Shown here piece by piece: positions 28,591 to 37,631 of a DNA stretch of 64,000 nucleotides. The DNA comes from Rhodoferax sp. PAMC 29310 (GTDB lineage: Bacteria; Pseudomonadota; Gammaproteobacteria; Burkholderiales; Burkholderiaceae_C): the NCBI RefSeq assembly GCF_017948265.1, contig NZ_CP072852.1:3100001-3164000 (forward strand), given 5' to 3'. The notes beneath the pieces are model-generated. The model did no database searches. It saw only the letters and a list, made by a program, of their open reading frames with translations, and was not told the origin of the DNA. The position numbers were made by a program, and so were the translations under genes. Each line of letters opens with the position of its first letter. The stretch's first letter is position 1.

Positions 28591-28615
28591 ACCCCGGCTA
28601 GTCCGGGGTTTTTTT
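28591..28615 (+). terminator. Attenuator-type hairpin between dctP and dctQ
   Basis: ACCCCGG, loop CTAGT, CCGGGGT, then a run of seven T. It has the form of an intrinsic terminator. As dctQ begins 11 bases further on, some transcription must pass it. It explains higher yield of the binding protein. Confidence 0.85.
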
Positions 28616-28625
28616 GGAACAAACC

Positions 28626-29153
28626 ATGAAAATACTAGATTATTTGGAAGAGTGGATCATTTCACTCATGCTGTTTGGTATGACGGCGTTGGCCTTCATG
28701 CAAGTGATTCGTCGCTATGTCTTCAATACGGGTTACTCCTGGAATCTGGAGCTGACCACCGTGTTCTTCGGCATCATGATTTTTGTCGGCATCTCCTACG
28801 GCGTGCGCGTGGGCTCCCACATTGGGGTCGATGCACTGGTGAACTTGCTGTCGCCAGCCAAGCGCCGTGTGGTCTCCCTACTTGCGGTGTTTTTGTGCAT
28901 GGTGTACGTCGGCTTTGTCCTTTACGGCGCCACGGTGTACGTCAGCAAGATCATGGACATCGGTATTGAGATGGACGACTTGCCCATCGAAAAGTGGAAG
29001 GTCCTGGCCATCATGCCAATTGGTTACGCGCTGGTGGGTTTTCGATTTCTGCAAATCTTCTACAACCTCATCACTGGCAAAACCGACAGCCTGCATTTGG
29101 CTGACGAGGCCGCTGACGCTATGAAACTGAAAGCTCAAGAGGCCACCGAATGA
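28626..29153 (+). CDS. dctQ: TRAP transporter small membrane subunit DctQ
   Basis: This 175-residue protein has four membrane segments (about 12-30, 48-68, 84-104 and 127-147) and the family pattern VIRRYVFNTGYSWNLELTTV. It pairs with DctM in the inner membrane. ATG 28626 was taken over the TTG at 28614, which overlaps the hairpin T run. Its end overlaps dctM by ATGA, so they are coupled. Confidence 0.94.
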   Translation: MKILDYLEEWIISLMLFGMTALAFMQVIRRYVFNTGYSWNLELTTVFFGIMIFVGISYGVRVGSHIGVDALVNLLSPAKRRVVSLLAVFLCMVYVGFVLYGATVYVSKIMDIGIEMDDLPIEKWKVLAIMPIGYALVGFRFLQIFYNLITGKTDSLHLADEAADAMKLKAQEATE

Positions 29154-30436
29154 ACACGCTTGTCCTTTTCTCCAGCCTTTTCCTATTTATGGCCATCGGC
29201 ATGCCGGTGGCGATCAGTCTGGGCCTGTCCAGTCTGCTGACGATCTTCTTTTTCTCGCAAGACTCACTCGCGTCGATGTCCATCAAGCTGTTTGAAACCA
29301 GCGAGCACTACACGCTGATGGCGATTCCCTTCTTCGTGTTGGCAGGCAATCTGATGTCCACGGGTGGCGTGGCCAAGCGCATGGTGGTGTTTGCCATTGC
29401 GGCGGTGGGCCACTTGCGCGGCGGCCTGGCCATTGCGTCGATTCTGGCCTGTATGTTGTTTGCGGCGGTATCGGGCTCCAGCCCGGCCACCGTGGTCGCC
29501 ATTGGCTCCATCGTGATCGCCGGCATGGTGAAAAACGGTTACCCAAAAGAGTTTGCCGCAGGTGTGATCTGTAACGCGGGAACATTGGGTATCTTGATTC
29601 CTCCCTCCATTGTGATGGTGGTGTATGCCGCTGTGACCGAGGTGTCGGTGGGTCGCATGTTCATGGCCGGTGTCATACCAGGCATCATGCTTGGCTTGAT
29701 GTTGATGATGGCGGTTTGGTGGCGTGCCGGGAAACTGAAAATTGCTCCCCCGCCAAAGGCCTCTGCCGGCGAGGTGTTCCGTGCGTTTCGTGACTCCATG
29801 TGGGGTCTCGCGCTGCTGGTCATCATCATGGGCGGCATTTATGGGGGTATCTTCACTCCCACCGAAGCCGCTGCCGTATCTGCGGTGTACGCCATGGTCA
29901 TTGCCGTGTTTGTCTACAAAGACCTGCGCGTAAAAGACTTGCCCCATGTGTTCCTGGAGTCGGCGAAAACCACTGTGATGCTGATGTTCATCGTGGCCAA
30001 CGCCTTGCTGTTTGCCCACGTGCTGACGACCGAGCGAATTCCCCAAATGATCGCTGAGCAAATTCTGGCTGTTGGCATGACGCCTTGGATGTTCTTGCTG
30101 GTGGTGAACGTGATCTTGCTGATTGCTGGCAACTTTATGGAGCCTACAGGGATCATTTTGATCTTGGCGCCGATCTTGTTTCCGATTGCAGTTCAGCTGG
30201 GCATCGACCCGATTCACTTCGGCATCATCATGGTGGTGAACATGGAGATCGGCATGGTGACCCCGCCTGTGGGACTCAATCTGTTTGTGACCAGCGGTGT
30301 GACCGGCATGAGTCTGGTGCAAGTCACCAAGGCCGCATTGCCCTGGCTCTCGGTGTTGCTGATCTTCCTACTGATCATCACCTACGTGCCCATCATCAGC
30401 GTCGGCTTGCCTGATTTGATGTTCGGCAAGGCCTAA
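29150..30436 (+). CDS. dctM: TRAP transporter large membrane subunit DctM
   Basis: The 428-residue protein has about twelve hydrophobic segments and typical DctM stretches: FVLAGNLMSTGGVAKRMV, AVSGSSPATVVAIGSI, NAGTLGILIPPS, and near the end EIGMVTPPVGLNLFVTSG. It forms the sodium-driven translocation path. It is followed by a strong terminator at 30459-30500, ending the dctPQM operon. Confidence 0.95.
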   Translation: MNTLVLFSSLFLFMAIGMPVAISLGLSSLLTIFFFSQDSLASMSIKLFETSEHYTLMAIPFFVLAGNLMSTGGVAKRMVVFAIAAVGHLRGGLAIASILACMLFAAVSGSSPATVVAIGSIVIAGMVKNGYPKEFAAGVICNAGTLGILIPPSIVMVVYAAVTEVSVGRMFMAGVIPGIMLGLMLMMAVWWRAGKLKIAPPPKASAGEVFRAFRDSMWGLALLVIIMGGIYGGIFTPTEAAAVSAVYAMVIAVFVYKDLRVKDLPHVFLESAKTTVMLMFIVANALLFAHVLTTERIPQMIAEQILAVGMTPWMFLLVVNVILLIAGNFMEPTGIILILAPILFPIAVQLGIDPIHFGIIMVVNMEIGMVTPPVGLNLFVTSGVTGMSLVQVTKAALPWLSVLLIFLLIITYVPIISVGLPDLMFGKA

Positions 30437-30458
30437 AGTGGCCTGAGCGCTGTCCCTG

Positions 30459-30500
30459 AGCCGGACGCCCAATCTAAAGGGCGTCCGGCTTTTTTATTTT
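30459..30500 (+). terminator. Intrinsic terminator after dctPQM
   Basis: A perfect 12-bp stem, AGCCGGACGCCC with GGGCGTCCGGCT, loop of eight, is followed by TTTTTATTTT. It separates dctPQM from the next binding protein. Confidence 0.95.
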
Positions 30501-30515
30501 TTGCCAAGGATTGAT

Positions 30516-31646
30516 ATGTCTCGCTTCCGCTCCCCATCCCGCGCCCTGGCTTCCCTGGCACTTGCTGGCTCGCTGACGCTGTCCCTGCCCGCGATGGCTC
30601 AATTGCGCATCGGGCAACCGTCCGGCTTTACGGGGACCATTTCGGCCGGCGTCATAGAGAACACGGCGGGTGCCAACCTCTACTTCGACGCTGTGAACGC
30701 CAAAGGCGGCGTTTTCGGGCAGAAGGTGGAGTTGGTTTCTGTCGATGACAAGTTTGACCCCAAGCTCACCGTCGAACTGGCACGAAAGCTTATTACCGAA
30801 GACCGTGTTCTTGCCCTGTTTTTGAACCGGGGAACACCGCACGCCCAGGCCTTGATGCCCCTGTTAGCCGAGTTCAAAGTGCCACTGGTTGCGCCCAGCA
30901 CAGGCGCCATGCTGCTGCACGATCCGGTCAATCCCTGGATTTTTAATGTGCGGGCCACCTACCAACGGGAGGCGTCCGAAGCCATTGAGCACCTCGCGCG
31001 AGTTGGTATCACCCGCACCGCCGTGCTGACCACCGACGACACCTTCGGCGCCGACGGCGCGGCCGGCACACAAACCGGCTTTGCAAAGGTGAAGCAGCAG
31101 CCGGTGCTGGTCGAGAAATTTCCACGCGAAAAACCTGACTTCAGCGACATTATTCCCAAGGTCGTGGCGGCCAATGCCCAGGCGGTCGTCATCATTGGCT
31201 CGGCTGGCAATGTGGCCAATGCGGTTGCCGCCCTTCGCTACGCGAAGTCCAGCGCTCAAGTGGTGACCCTGTCCAACAACGCCTCAGAGGGCTTCATCAA
31301 GCTATTGGGAGCCAACGCACGCGGCGTGATCGTGACCCAGGTCTTCCCCTACGAGCGCTCCATCAAAATCGCCATGATCCGGGAAGCCCGGGACCTGGCC
31401 AAAGCCAAAGGCCTGGATGGCGTGACCCCAGCCATGCTGGAAGGGTTTGCCGGCGCCAAAGTCTTGGTCGAAGGTCTGCGCCGTGCCGGCCCGCAACCCA
31501 CCCGGCAAAGTTTGCGTGACGCGCTAGAAGGCATGGACAACTACAACCTGGGCGGAATCTCCGTCAGTTACAACGCCAGCAACCACACTGGACTCGACTT
31601 TGCCGACATCTCCATCATCAACGCCGACGGGAAGTTTCTTCGCTAG
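30516..31646 (+). CDS. ABC-type amino-acid-like substrate-binding protein (Peripla_BP_6)
   Basis: This 376-residue periplasmic protein has a signal peptide (LASLALAGSLTLSLPAMA, about 10-28) and a Leu/Ile/Val-type binding fold: IGQPSGFTGTISAGVIENTA, VFGQKVELVSVDDKFDP, PLVAPSTGAMLLHDP. No permease or ATPase genes are next to it. ATG 30516 has AAGG upstream; a TTG at 30501 would overlap the terminator. The ligand is unknown. Confidence 0.88.
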   Translation: MSRFRSPSRALASLALAGSLTLSLPAMAQLRIGQPSGFTGTISAGVIENTAGANLYFDAVNAKGGVFGQKVELVSVDDKFDPKLTVELARKLITEDRVLALFLNRGTPHAQALMPLLAEFKVPLVAPSTGAMLLHDPVNPWIFNVRATYQREASEAIEHLARVGITRTAVLTTDDTFGADGAAGTQTGFAKVKQQPVLVEKFPREKPDFSDIIPKVVAANAQAVVIIGSAGNVANAVAALRYAKSSAQVVTLSNNASEGFIKLLGANARGVIVTQVFPYERSIKIAMIREARDLAKAKGLDGVTPAMLEGFAGAKVLVEGLRRAGPQPTRQSLRDALEGMDNYNLGGISVSYNASNHTGLDFADISIINADGKFLR

Positions 31647-31847
31647 GCGGCTAACCCGTCAATCCCGCCGTTGACCGGGATCGGTCGTGAATGCAGGTGA
31701 AATCGGGTGAGCCTTTGGCGTCACCGGATTCGGGGACAAGGTGAGATACTTTTCCCCGACGGCTGAACCGGCTGTTTATCATGGCGCGACGGCTGCCCAA
31801 CAGGCCGTCGCCTTCACGATCCCTGCATTGAGCAAGAAAGCGGATTT

Positions 31848-33353
31848 ATGAAACATCTAAGTGGTATTGACTCCGCATTCCTGCATTTGGAGTCGCCTGA
31901 AATGCCGATGCATATCGGCTCGCTCAACGTGTTGGATTTGCCTGACGGCTACAGCGGTGATTTCTTTGAAGACACCCAGGCCCACATTCGGGAACGCATG
32001 CACATGGCGGAGGTATTCACCCGCAAGCTCGCGCTGATGCCACTGGATCTGTCCAACCCGGTTTGGGTGGACGACGAGGACATTGACCTCGATTACCACA
32101 TCCGCCGCGTCACCCTGCCCAAGCCCGGCAGCAACCGCCAGTTGCAACAGTACGTGGCACGGCTGCACTCCAGCCTGCTGGACCGCAGCCGCCCCTTGTG
32201 GGAATTTTTTGTCATTGACGGGCTCAAGAGCGGGCAAGTGGCTCTGTACAGCAAGGTGCACCATGCAGGCATTGACGGCCAGGCCGGCGTGGCGGTTGCC
32301 AAAGCCATTTTTGATCTGGCGCCGACGGGGCGCCACATCAAGCCGCCCCGGCCCCGCGCCCGCCGCAATCAGTACCAACTCGGTACCGCAGAACTGCTGG
32401 GTGCAGCCGCGCGAAACACCGTGAACCAGACGGTGGCGCTGGTGAAGTCCCTGCCCTTGATGGCCGGGGCCGTCAAGACGGTCTTCATTCCCCCCAAAGA
32501 CGTCAACGGCAAACGCCGTTGGTCCATGCCCAAGGGTTTTCAAGTCTTCGCACCCAAAACCTCATTGAACGTAGCCATTACCAACCAGCGCACGTTTGCC
32601 GGACGCACCGTGCCCCTGGCCGAGGTCAAGCAGATTGCCAAAGGGCTTGGCGTGTCACTGAATGATGTGGTGATGGCCACCACGGCCGGTGCCTTGCGCA
32701 CCTATTTGATAGAGAACAACGAACTGCCAGCCAAGCCATTGGTGGCCGCAGTGCCCGTGAGTCTTCGTCAGGAAGGCGACTCCTCCGCCAACAACCAGGT
32801 GAGCATGGTCACCATGGGCCTGGCGACCCACATTCGCGACCCGCTGGAGCGACTCCAGGCCATCAGCGCATCATCGGCCAAGACCAAAGAGACGATGGCG
32901 CGTTTCAAATCCGTGATTCCCACAGACTTCCCGCTGCTGGCCGCGCCGTGGTTGATGTCGGCCGTGGCGTCGCTGTTCAGCCGTTCCCGGCTCGCCAACG
33001 TCATGCCACCACTGGCCAACGTGGTGATTTCCAATGTCGCCGGCATTCCCGTCCAGCTGTACTTTGCCGGCGCCAAGGTGGTGAGCTACTACCCGGTGTC
33101 CATCCCGGCCCACAGCATGGCCTTGAACGTCACCGTGCAAAGCTACAACGGGCGCCTGGACTACGGGTTGATCGCCTGCCGCCGAGCGCTGCCGGATGTG
33201 AATGAACTGGCAGACGCCTTGCTGGCCGAGCACCGTATCCTGCTGGATTTGGCCGCGCCGCCCGTGCTAGTGGTCGCAGAGGCTCCCAAAGTGACCCACC
33301 GCCCTGCGGTCAAAAGGGCCAAGCGGGTCAATCGCGTCGCAGCAGCCGCCTGA
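31848..33353 (+). CDS. Wax ester synthase / diacylglycerol acyltransferase (WS/DGAT)
   Basis: The 501-residue acyltransferase joins acyl-CoA to long-chain alcohols or diacylglycerol, making storage lipid at the membrane. The catalytic motif HHAGIDG is intact (His138-His139, Asp143-Gly144), with the N-terminal SGIDSAFLHLESP, PLWEFFVIDG and the C-terminal ISNVAGIPVQLYFAGAK. The end is basic and Ala-rich (PAVKRAKRVNRVAAAA). A second, altered member lies at 41.5 kb. Confidence 0.93.
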   Translation: MKHLSGIDSAFLHLESPEMPMHIGSLNVLDLPDGYSGDFFEDTQAHIRERMHMAEVFTRKLALMPLDLSNPVWVDDEDIDLDYHIRRVTLPKPGSNRQLQQYVARLHSSLLDRSRPLWEFFVIDGLKSGQVALYSKVHHAGIDGQAGVAVAKAIFDLAPTGRHIKPPRPRARRNQYQLGTAELLGAAARNTVNQTVALVKSLPLMAGAVKTVFIPPKDVNGKRRWSMPKGFQVFAPKTSLNVAITNQRTFAGRTVPLAEVKQIAKGLGVSLNDVVMATTAGALRTYLIENNELPAKPLVAAVPVSLRQEGDSSANNQVSMVTMGLATHIRDPLERLQAISASSAKTKETMARFKSVIPTDFPLLAAPWLMSAVASLFSRSRLANVMPPLANVVISNVAGIPVQLYFAGAKVVSYYPVSIPAHSMALNVTVQSYNGRLDYGLIACRRALPDVNELADALLAEHRILLDLAAPPVLVVAEAPKVTHRPAVKRAKRVNRVAAAA

Positions 33354-33376
33354 GCGACCAGCGCCCGCCCGGCGGT

Positions 33377-34090
33377 TCACCGCCCCTGACCCAACTCAAG
33401 CTTCTTCACCATGGCCGTGAAGCCCCGAGCCTGTGCCAGTTGCAGCGGTGTTCGCCCCTCGCGGTCGGTCAACTGCAGGCTGGCGCCCGCATCGACCAAT
33501 GCCACCAAGGTGGCTTGGTGCCGCTCCCCGCCATCTCCCAGGACAATGGATTCAATCAGCGCCGTCCAGTGCAGGTTGTTCACATGGTCGAGCGGCGCCC
33601 CGGCTTTAATCAGCTGGCGCACTACACCGACATGCCCCAGGTGGGCGGCTGCGATCAACGCTGTTCCCTCATAGCGGCTGGTCGTCTGCCGGGCGCTGGC
33701 GCCGAGCTGCAACAGGGTCTTGAGCGTGGCGTCGTCACCTGCCACGGCGGCAATGGTGACGGCATCGTAGCGGTCGTTTTCCAGCCGATCCAGGGCTGCC
33801 CCGGCTTTGGCCAGCACACGAATGGCATCGCGCTGCTGCGCAAATGTGGCAACGTGCAGCGGCGTGCGCCCATGACCGTCCGTGGCGTTCAGATCCGCAC
33901 CTGTGGCCGCCAGGCGCTGCAACTGCACTACGTCGCCCCGAAAGGCCGCCGCATGCAAGCTGGTGTAGCGCGCAGCCTCCACGGCACTCGGGGCCACCTG
34001 GGCCTGCGCGCCCCATTGCACGGCCACGCTGAGCACCAGGGTGGTCGCGCGCAGCAGTTCACGGATGTAGCGAGTGAGTGGCGGGTTCAT
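33377..34090 (-). CDS. Secreted ankyrin-repeat protein
   Basis: This 237-residue protein has a hydrophobic N-terminus (about 13-30, AQAQ at the end) suggesting export, then five ankyrin repeats of about 33 residues (TSLHAAAFRGDVVQLQRLA; RTPLHVATFAQQRDAIRVL; DAVTIAAVAGDDATLKTLL; TALIAAAHLGHVGVVRQLI; RTPLQLAQARGFTAMVKKL). Such proteins bind other proteins. It lies 11 bases after the HbpS-like gene, in one operon. Confidence 0.88.
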   Translation of the reverse strand: MNPPLTRYIRELLRATTLVLSVAVQWGAQAQVAPSAVEAARYTSLHAAAFRGDVVQLQRLAATGADLNATDGHGRTPLHVATFAQQRDAIRVLAKAGAALDRLENDRYDAVTIAAVAGDDATLKTLLQLGASARQTTSRYEGTALIAAAHLGHVGVVRQLIKAGAPLDHVNNLHWTALIESIVLGDGGERHQATLVALVDAGASLQLTDREGRTPLQLAQARGFTAMVKKLELGQGR

Positions 34091-34100
34091 GGCAGCATCC

Positions 34101-34604
34101 TCACTTCAACTGGTCCGCCACCTGCTCGAGTGCGACCATGGCGCATTTTTCGTCCAGGTGGCCGCCAGGGGCACCACCCACACCCACTGCGCCAATCACC
34201 TCATTGCCCACCTTCACTGGCACGCCACCGCCAAGCAGCAGGAAACCGGGAATGTGGACCAGGTTGGCAGCGCCCGCATTCTTCTGCGCCATCTCCATCA
34301 TGGCCAAGGTGCTGTTCTTGGCCGACGCCGAGGTGTAGGCTTTCAAGCGACTGGCTTCCAGGGTGTGCGAACCGGCTTGGTCAGCACGCATCATGGCGCG
34401 CACTTCGCCGCTGCGGTCGACCACTGTAGCGGTAACGTTGTAGCCGCTGGCGCTGCAAGAGGCCACGGTGGCACTGGCGATCTGGTTGGCCAGTGCCAAG
34501 GACATGTTCTTTTCGGTGCGCACCGACTGGGCCTGTGCCAAAGGAGCGACCAGGGACGACGCAACAGAAAAGGTCAACAGGCAAATTTTGAAAGTGGTGT
34601 TCAT
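34101..34604 (-). CDS. Secreted HbpS/GlcG-like (DUF336) protein
   Basis: The 167-residue protein has a Sec signal (ending PLAQAQ, about 25) and a HbpS/GlcG fold: SGYNVTATVVDRSGEVRAMMR, then GGGVPVKVGNEVIGAVGVGGAPGG and DEKCAMVALEQ. HbpS binds haem; whether this one does cannot be told. ATG 34604 gives a normal signal peptide, while 34676 is too far upstream. It is followed by the ankyrin gene. Confidence 0.88.
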   Translation of the reverse strand: MNTTFKICLLTFSVASSLVAPLAQAQSVRTEKNMSLALANQIASATVASCSASGYNVTATVVDRSGEVRAMMRADQAGSHTLEASRLKAYTSASAKNSTLAMMEMAQKNAGAANLVHIPGFLLLGGGVPVKVGNEVIGAVGVGGAPGGHLDEKCAMVALEQVADQLK

Positions 34605-34689
34605 GGAGTTCTCGAGGGATGCAAGCGGTTCGATCAACCGTGGAAGAACTTTAAAAAACCAGGGCAAATGGCGCAATTCGGGCGGCTAC

Positions 34690-34723
34690 GGGACCCACTG
34701 CGTAGAACTACGCAGTGGGTCCC
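34690..34723. terminator. Perfect 16-bp hairpin over the regulator stop codon
   Basis: GGGACCCACTGCGTAG and CTACGCAGTGGGTCCC pair fully around AA. The response-regulator stop codon (TAG at 34710-34708) is inside it. No T run follows on either side, so it may be a rho-type stop, an RNA-stability hairpin or a protein site, not a standard terminator. Confidence 0.75.
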
Positions 34724-35349
34724 TCGTCCACCAGGCTCGCATAACGACGAATCAGCTGCGCCAGTGAGTCAACGTCCAGTTTGTGGAACACATTCGCGCG
34801 GTGGGTCTCCACGGTTCGGGGCGAGAGACCCAATGCGCGAGCAATCTCCTTGTTGGTCAGCCCCTCCACGATCAGGCCCAGCACCTCGGCTTCGCGGCCT
34901 GACAGGAGCGCATACTGTTCCCGCGCCTCCTGATCGGCAAGGTGCCTCTGCCGCGAACCCACGTGCTGGCGCACGGCTGATTGCAGCGCTTCCAACAGCA
35001 CCTCATCATTCACCGGTTTTTCCAGAAACTCGGCGGCGCCGGCCTTGAAGGCACGGCGACACATCTCCACGGTGCCGTGGCCAGTGAGCATGATCACGGG
35101 CTGGTCCACACCCTGCGCCATCAAGGTGTCGAGCACGGACAAGCCGCTGATGCCGGGCATGCGCACATCGAGCACGATGGCGCCAATCCCCTCTCTCTCA
35201 AATTGGTCGAGAAAGACCTGCGGATCGCTCTAGGTTTGCACGCGCAACCCCACCGTGCCAATCAGCAGGGCCAGGCCATCACGCACGGCTGCGTCGTCAT
35301 CGATCAGGTGGATGGTGGGAGAGAGTGATGCTTCGGGTGTCAGGTTCAT
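34708..35349 (-). pseudogene. FixJ-type response regulator with in-frame TAG stop
   Basis: The frame is 213 codons long, starting ATG 35349 (MNLTPEASLSPTIHLIDDDA) and ending at the hairpin. It holds a receiver domain (Asp in IVLDVRMPG) and a LuxR-type HTH (LSGREAEVLGLIVEGLTNKEIARALGLSPRTVETHRANV). A single TAG codon at 35232-35230 interrupts it after GLRVQT; the frame continues SDPQVFLDQF. Unless it is suppressed, or the base is wrong, only a 39-residue stub is made. It overlaps its kinase gene by ATGA. Confidence 0.85.
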
Positions 35350-36827
35350 ACACGCGCTCCCTGCAACGGCAACGTCAGCGTGAATACCGCGCCACCTTGG
35401 GCGGCGTTGTGCGCAGCCAATGCTCCACCCATGCCGCTGGCCAGGGTTTCGCACAGACTCAGGCCCAGACCGAGCCCACCTTCCCGGGTTGAAAAGAAGG
35501 GTTCGAAAAGACGCGGCAGCGCATCCAGCGCGATACCAGGACCAGTGTCGGCCACTTCAAGCACACCCCCGCTTCCTTCGGCACGGAGAGAAACCATCAG
35601 TTGGCGTCCGTCGGTGCTCACCTGTTCCAGCGCCTGCAGCGCGTTCATCAACAGGTTGTGAACGATTTGCTCCAGCGCCACCGGATCGACCTGCACCGTC
35701 ACCACCCCAGCGGCCTTGATCACTGGCTCGACGCCGCGGCGCCTGCTTTCAGGTTCCAACAAATACAGGGCGCGTTGCACGGCCCCATTCAGACTAACGG
35801 ACTGGGTCGCGCCGCCTATCGCGGGCCGCTCCACTGCCTGGCGCAAACGCCCCACCACATCGGCGGCACGGCGCGCCTGCGCGGCGGCCTGACGCATGGC
35901 TTCTCGGGCCGTTTCCAGCTCAGGCGGGTCTTCGTTCAACAGGCGCAACGCGCCCTGGGTGTTGGCGAGCACGGCGGTGAGTGGCTGGTTAAGTTCGTGC
36001 GCCATGCCGGCGGCCAGCTCTCCCAACGTGTTCAGCCTTGCCACCTGCCCCAGGCGCAACAACTCTTCGGCCCGACGTCGCTCAGCCCGCTGGAACTGGG
36101 CCTGCGCCATGCCCGCCAGCGCGGCGGCAACCAGCAGCCACCAGGCCCCCATACGCCACCACGGCAGTTGACCCCATCCGAGGTGGCGCTCTGCCACCAC
36201 GTCAAAGGGTTGGCTGGTGGCCGCTAGGTGTTTGTGGAAATCAAAAGACCAACCCGTCGCGGTGGTCTGCTCCGGCAACTGGCCGGCCTGGATCTGAAAC
36301 AGCTGCCCGTCATGCGCCAGCGACACGCGAACCGGGCTGGCTTCAAGCGGCATGGGCCACTCCTCAGTGGGCACCATGGCGCGCAGATCCACAGTCAGCG
36401 CATAACTGGTGGGCGTGGCGGCCAGCACCAGTTGGTAGCGACCCGCCGCAAAGTCAACCGAAGCCAATGCGGCCTGCACGGTCTGGCGAGAGGTCGTTTC
36501 GGCCGAAGCCAAGGCCGGGTCACGCCATGCGCCGTTGCGATCGCGTCGTTGCACGGCAAGAATGTGGGGGTACAGCGCGGGCAGGCGTTGCTCAGGGGGC
36601 GTAGCGCCCGGTGCCTCGGCCGCGGGCTGCAACAGGGTCAGTGTGGCCAGAATGGCGTCGTGCTGCACCACGCGTTGGCTGAGCAGGCGGTGCACGATGC
36701 GGGCATCGGTCTCAAACAAGGCGCGCTGTTCATCCAATGACTGGCGTGCAATCAAGGCCGACCCGAGCAGGCCCAAGCAAGCCCCTCCGACGAGCCACCA
36801 ACGAAAGCTTTGCCTTGAATGTTGCAT
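35346..36827 (-). CDS. Membrane sensor histidine kinase
   Basis: This 493-residue kinase has a TM near 9-27, a periplasmic domain (about 28-220), a second TM (about 226-243), HisKA (LGELAAGMAHELNQPLTAVLA) and HATPase (HNLLMNALQAL, DTGPGIA, EGGLGLGLSL). It is DctS/FixL-like in its cytosolic half. The signal is unknown. It is coupled to the regulator that carries a stop codon, so its output may be lost or go to another regulator such as the one at 16 kb. Confidence 0.9.
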   Translation of the reverse strand: MQHSRQSFRWWLVGGACLGLLGSALIARQSLDEQRALFETDARIVHRLLSQRVVQHDAILATLTLLQPAAEAPGATPPEQRLPALYPHILAVQRRDRNGAWRDPALASAETTSRQTVQAALASVDFAAGRYQLVLAATPTSYALTVDLRAMVPTEEWPMPLEASPVRVSLAHDGQLFQIQAGQLPEQTTATGWSFDFHKHLAATSQPFDVVAERHLGWGQLPWWRMGAWWLLVAAALAGMAQAQFQRAERRRAEELLRLGQVARLNTLGELAAGMAHELNQPLTAVLANTQGALRLLNEDPPELETAREAMRQAAAQARRAADVVGRLRQAVERPAIGGATQSVSLNGAVQRALYLLEPESRRRGVEPVIKAAGVVTVQVDPVALEQIVHNLLMNALQALEQVSTDGRQLMVSLRAEGSGGVLEVADTGPGIALDALPRLFEPFFSTREGGLGLGLSLCETLASGMGGALAAHNAAQGGAVFTLTLPLQGARV

Positions 36828-36950
36828 GGCGTCGATTCTGCCTTGTCAGGCGCGCCGGGTGACTGTGACCGCAAAGGCCCCTAGTCCAAATAGTCAGGGT
36901 GACGCCCTGACGCGGACACCTTCCACCCTGTCCGTTCGTAAAGTTCGCGC

Positions 36951-37529
36951 CTACTTCCCTTCAGAGGCCTTCAAACGCTCACTTTTCCAGTACACATCGT
37001 CACCCACGGAGCCGTCCGTGCGGTGGCGATTCAGCACCCGCGCCAGCACAAACATCAGGTCCGACAGGCGGTTCAGGTACTGGCGCGGGGTGTCTTTCAG
37101 GGTGTCTTGCCCCTCCAACGCCACCACGGCGCGCTCGGCCCGGCGGGCCACGGTGCGGCACACATGGGCCAGCGAGGCGGCGCGGGTGCCGGCGGGCAGA
37201 ATGAACTCTTGCAGGCGCGGCAGCGCCTCGTTGTGCTCGGCCAGCGCGTCGTCCAGAGCCAACACGGCCTCGGCCTTGAGCAGCTCAAAGCCTGGAATGG
37301 ACAGCTCACCACCCAGGTTGAACAACTGGTGCTGAATCTCGACCAGCAGGGTGCGAACACCCTCGGGCACGTCTTCACACAGCAGCACGCCGAGGTTGGA
37401 GTTGAGCTCATCCACGTCACCCATGGCATGCACTCGCAGGCTGTTTTTGGACAGGCGGGTGTTGTCGCCCAGACCGGTGGTGCCGTTATCCCCGGTGCGG
37501 GTGGCGATTTGCGTTAGTCGTTGTCCCAT
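36951..37529 (-). CDS. PduO-type cob(I)alamin adenosyltransferase
   Basis: The 192-residue enzyme adds the adenosyl group from ATP to reduced cobalamin, giving coenzyme B12. It has the N-terminal ATP loop TRTGDNGTTGLGDNTRLSK, DVDELNSNLGV, FILPAGTRAASLAHVCRTVARRAER and the C-terminal LNRLSDLMFVLAR. AAAGGAG upstream fixes ATG 37529. It diverges from the D-lactate dehydrogenase-like gene. Confidence 0.95.
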   Translation of the reverse strand: MGQRLTQIATRTGDNGTTGLGDNTRLSKNSLRVHAMGDVDELNSNLGVLLCEDVPEGVRTLLVEIQHQLFNLGGELSIPGFELLKAEAVLALDDALAEHNEALPRLQEFILPAGTRAASLAHVCRTVARRAERAVVALEGQDTLKDTPRQYLNRLSDLMFVLARVLNRHRTDGSVGDDVYWKSERLKASEGK

Positions 37530-37631
37530 GCGATGCTCCTTTGTTCGGACTATTGTTGCAGCAAAATGGCACCACACCCCGGCTGGCCTTGCCCAGCCGC
37601 TGAGTGCCCGGTCCCCCGATTAAGGAATGTC

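Noticed and set aside
29264..30322. A 352-codon minus-strand frame opposite dctM
   Set aside because: Its His-rich composition comes from the reverse complement of the hydrophobic dctM gene.
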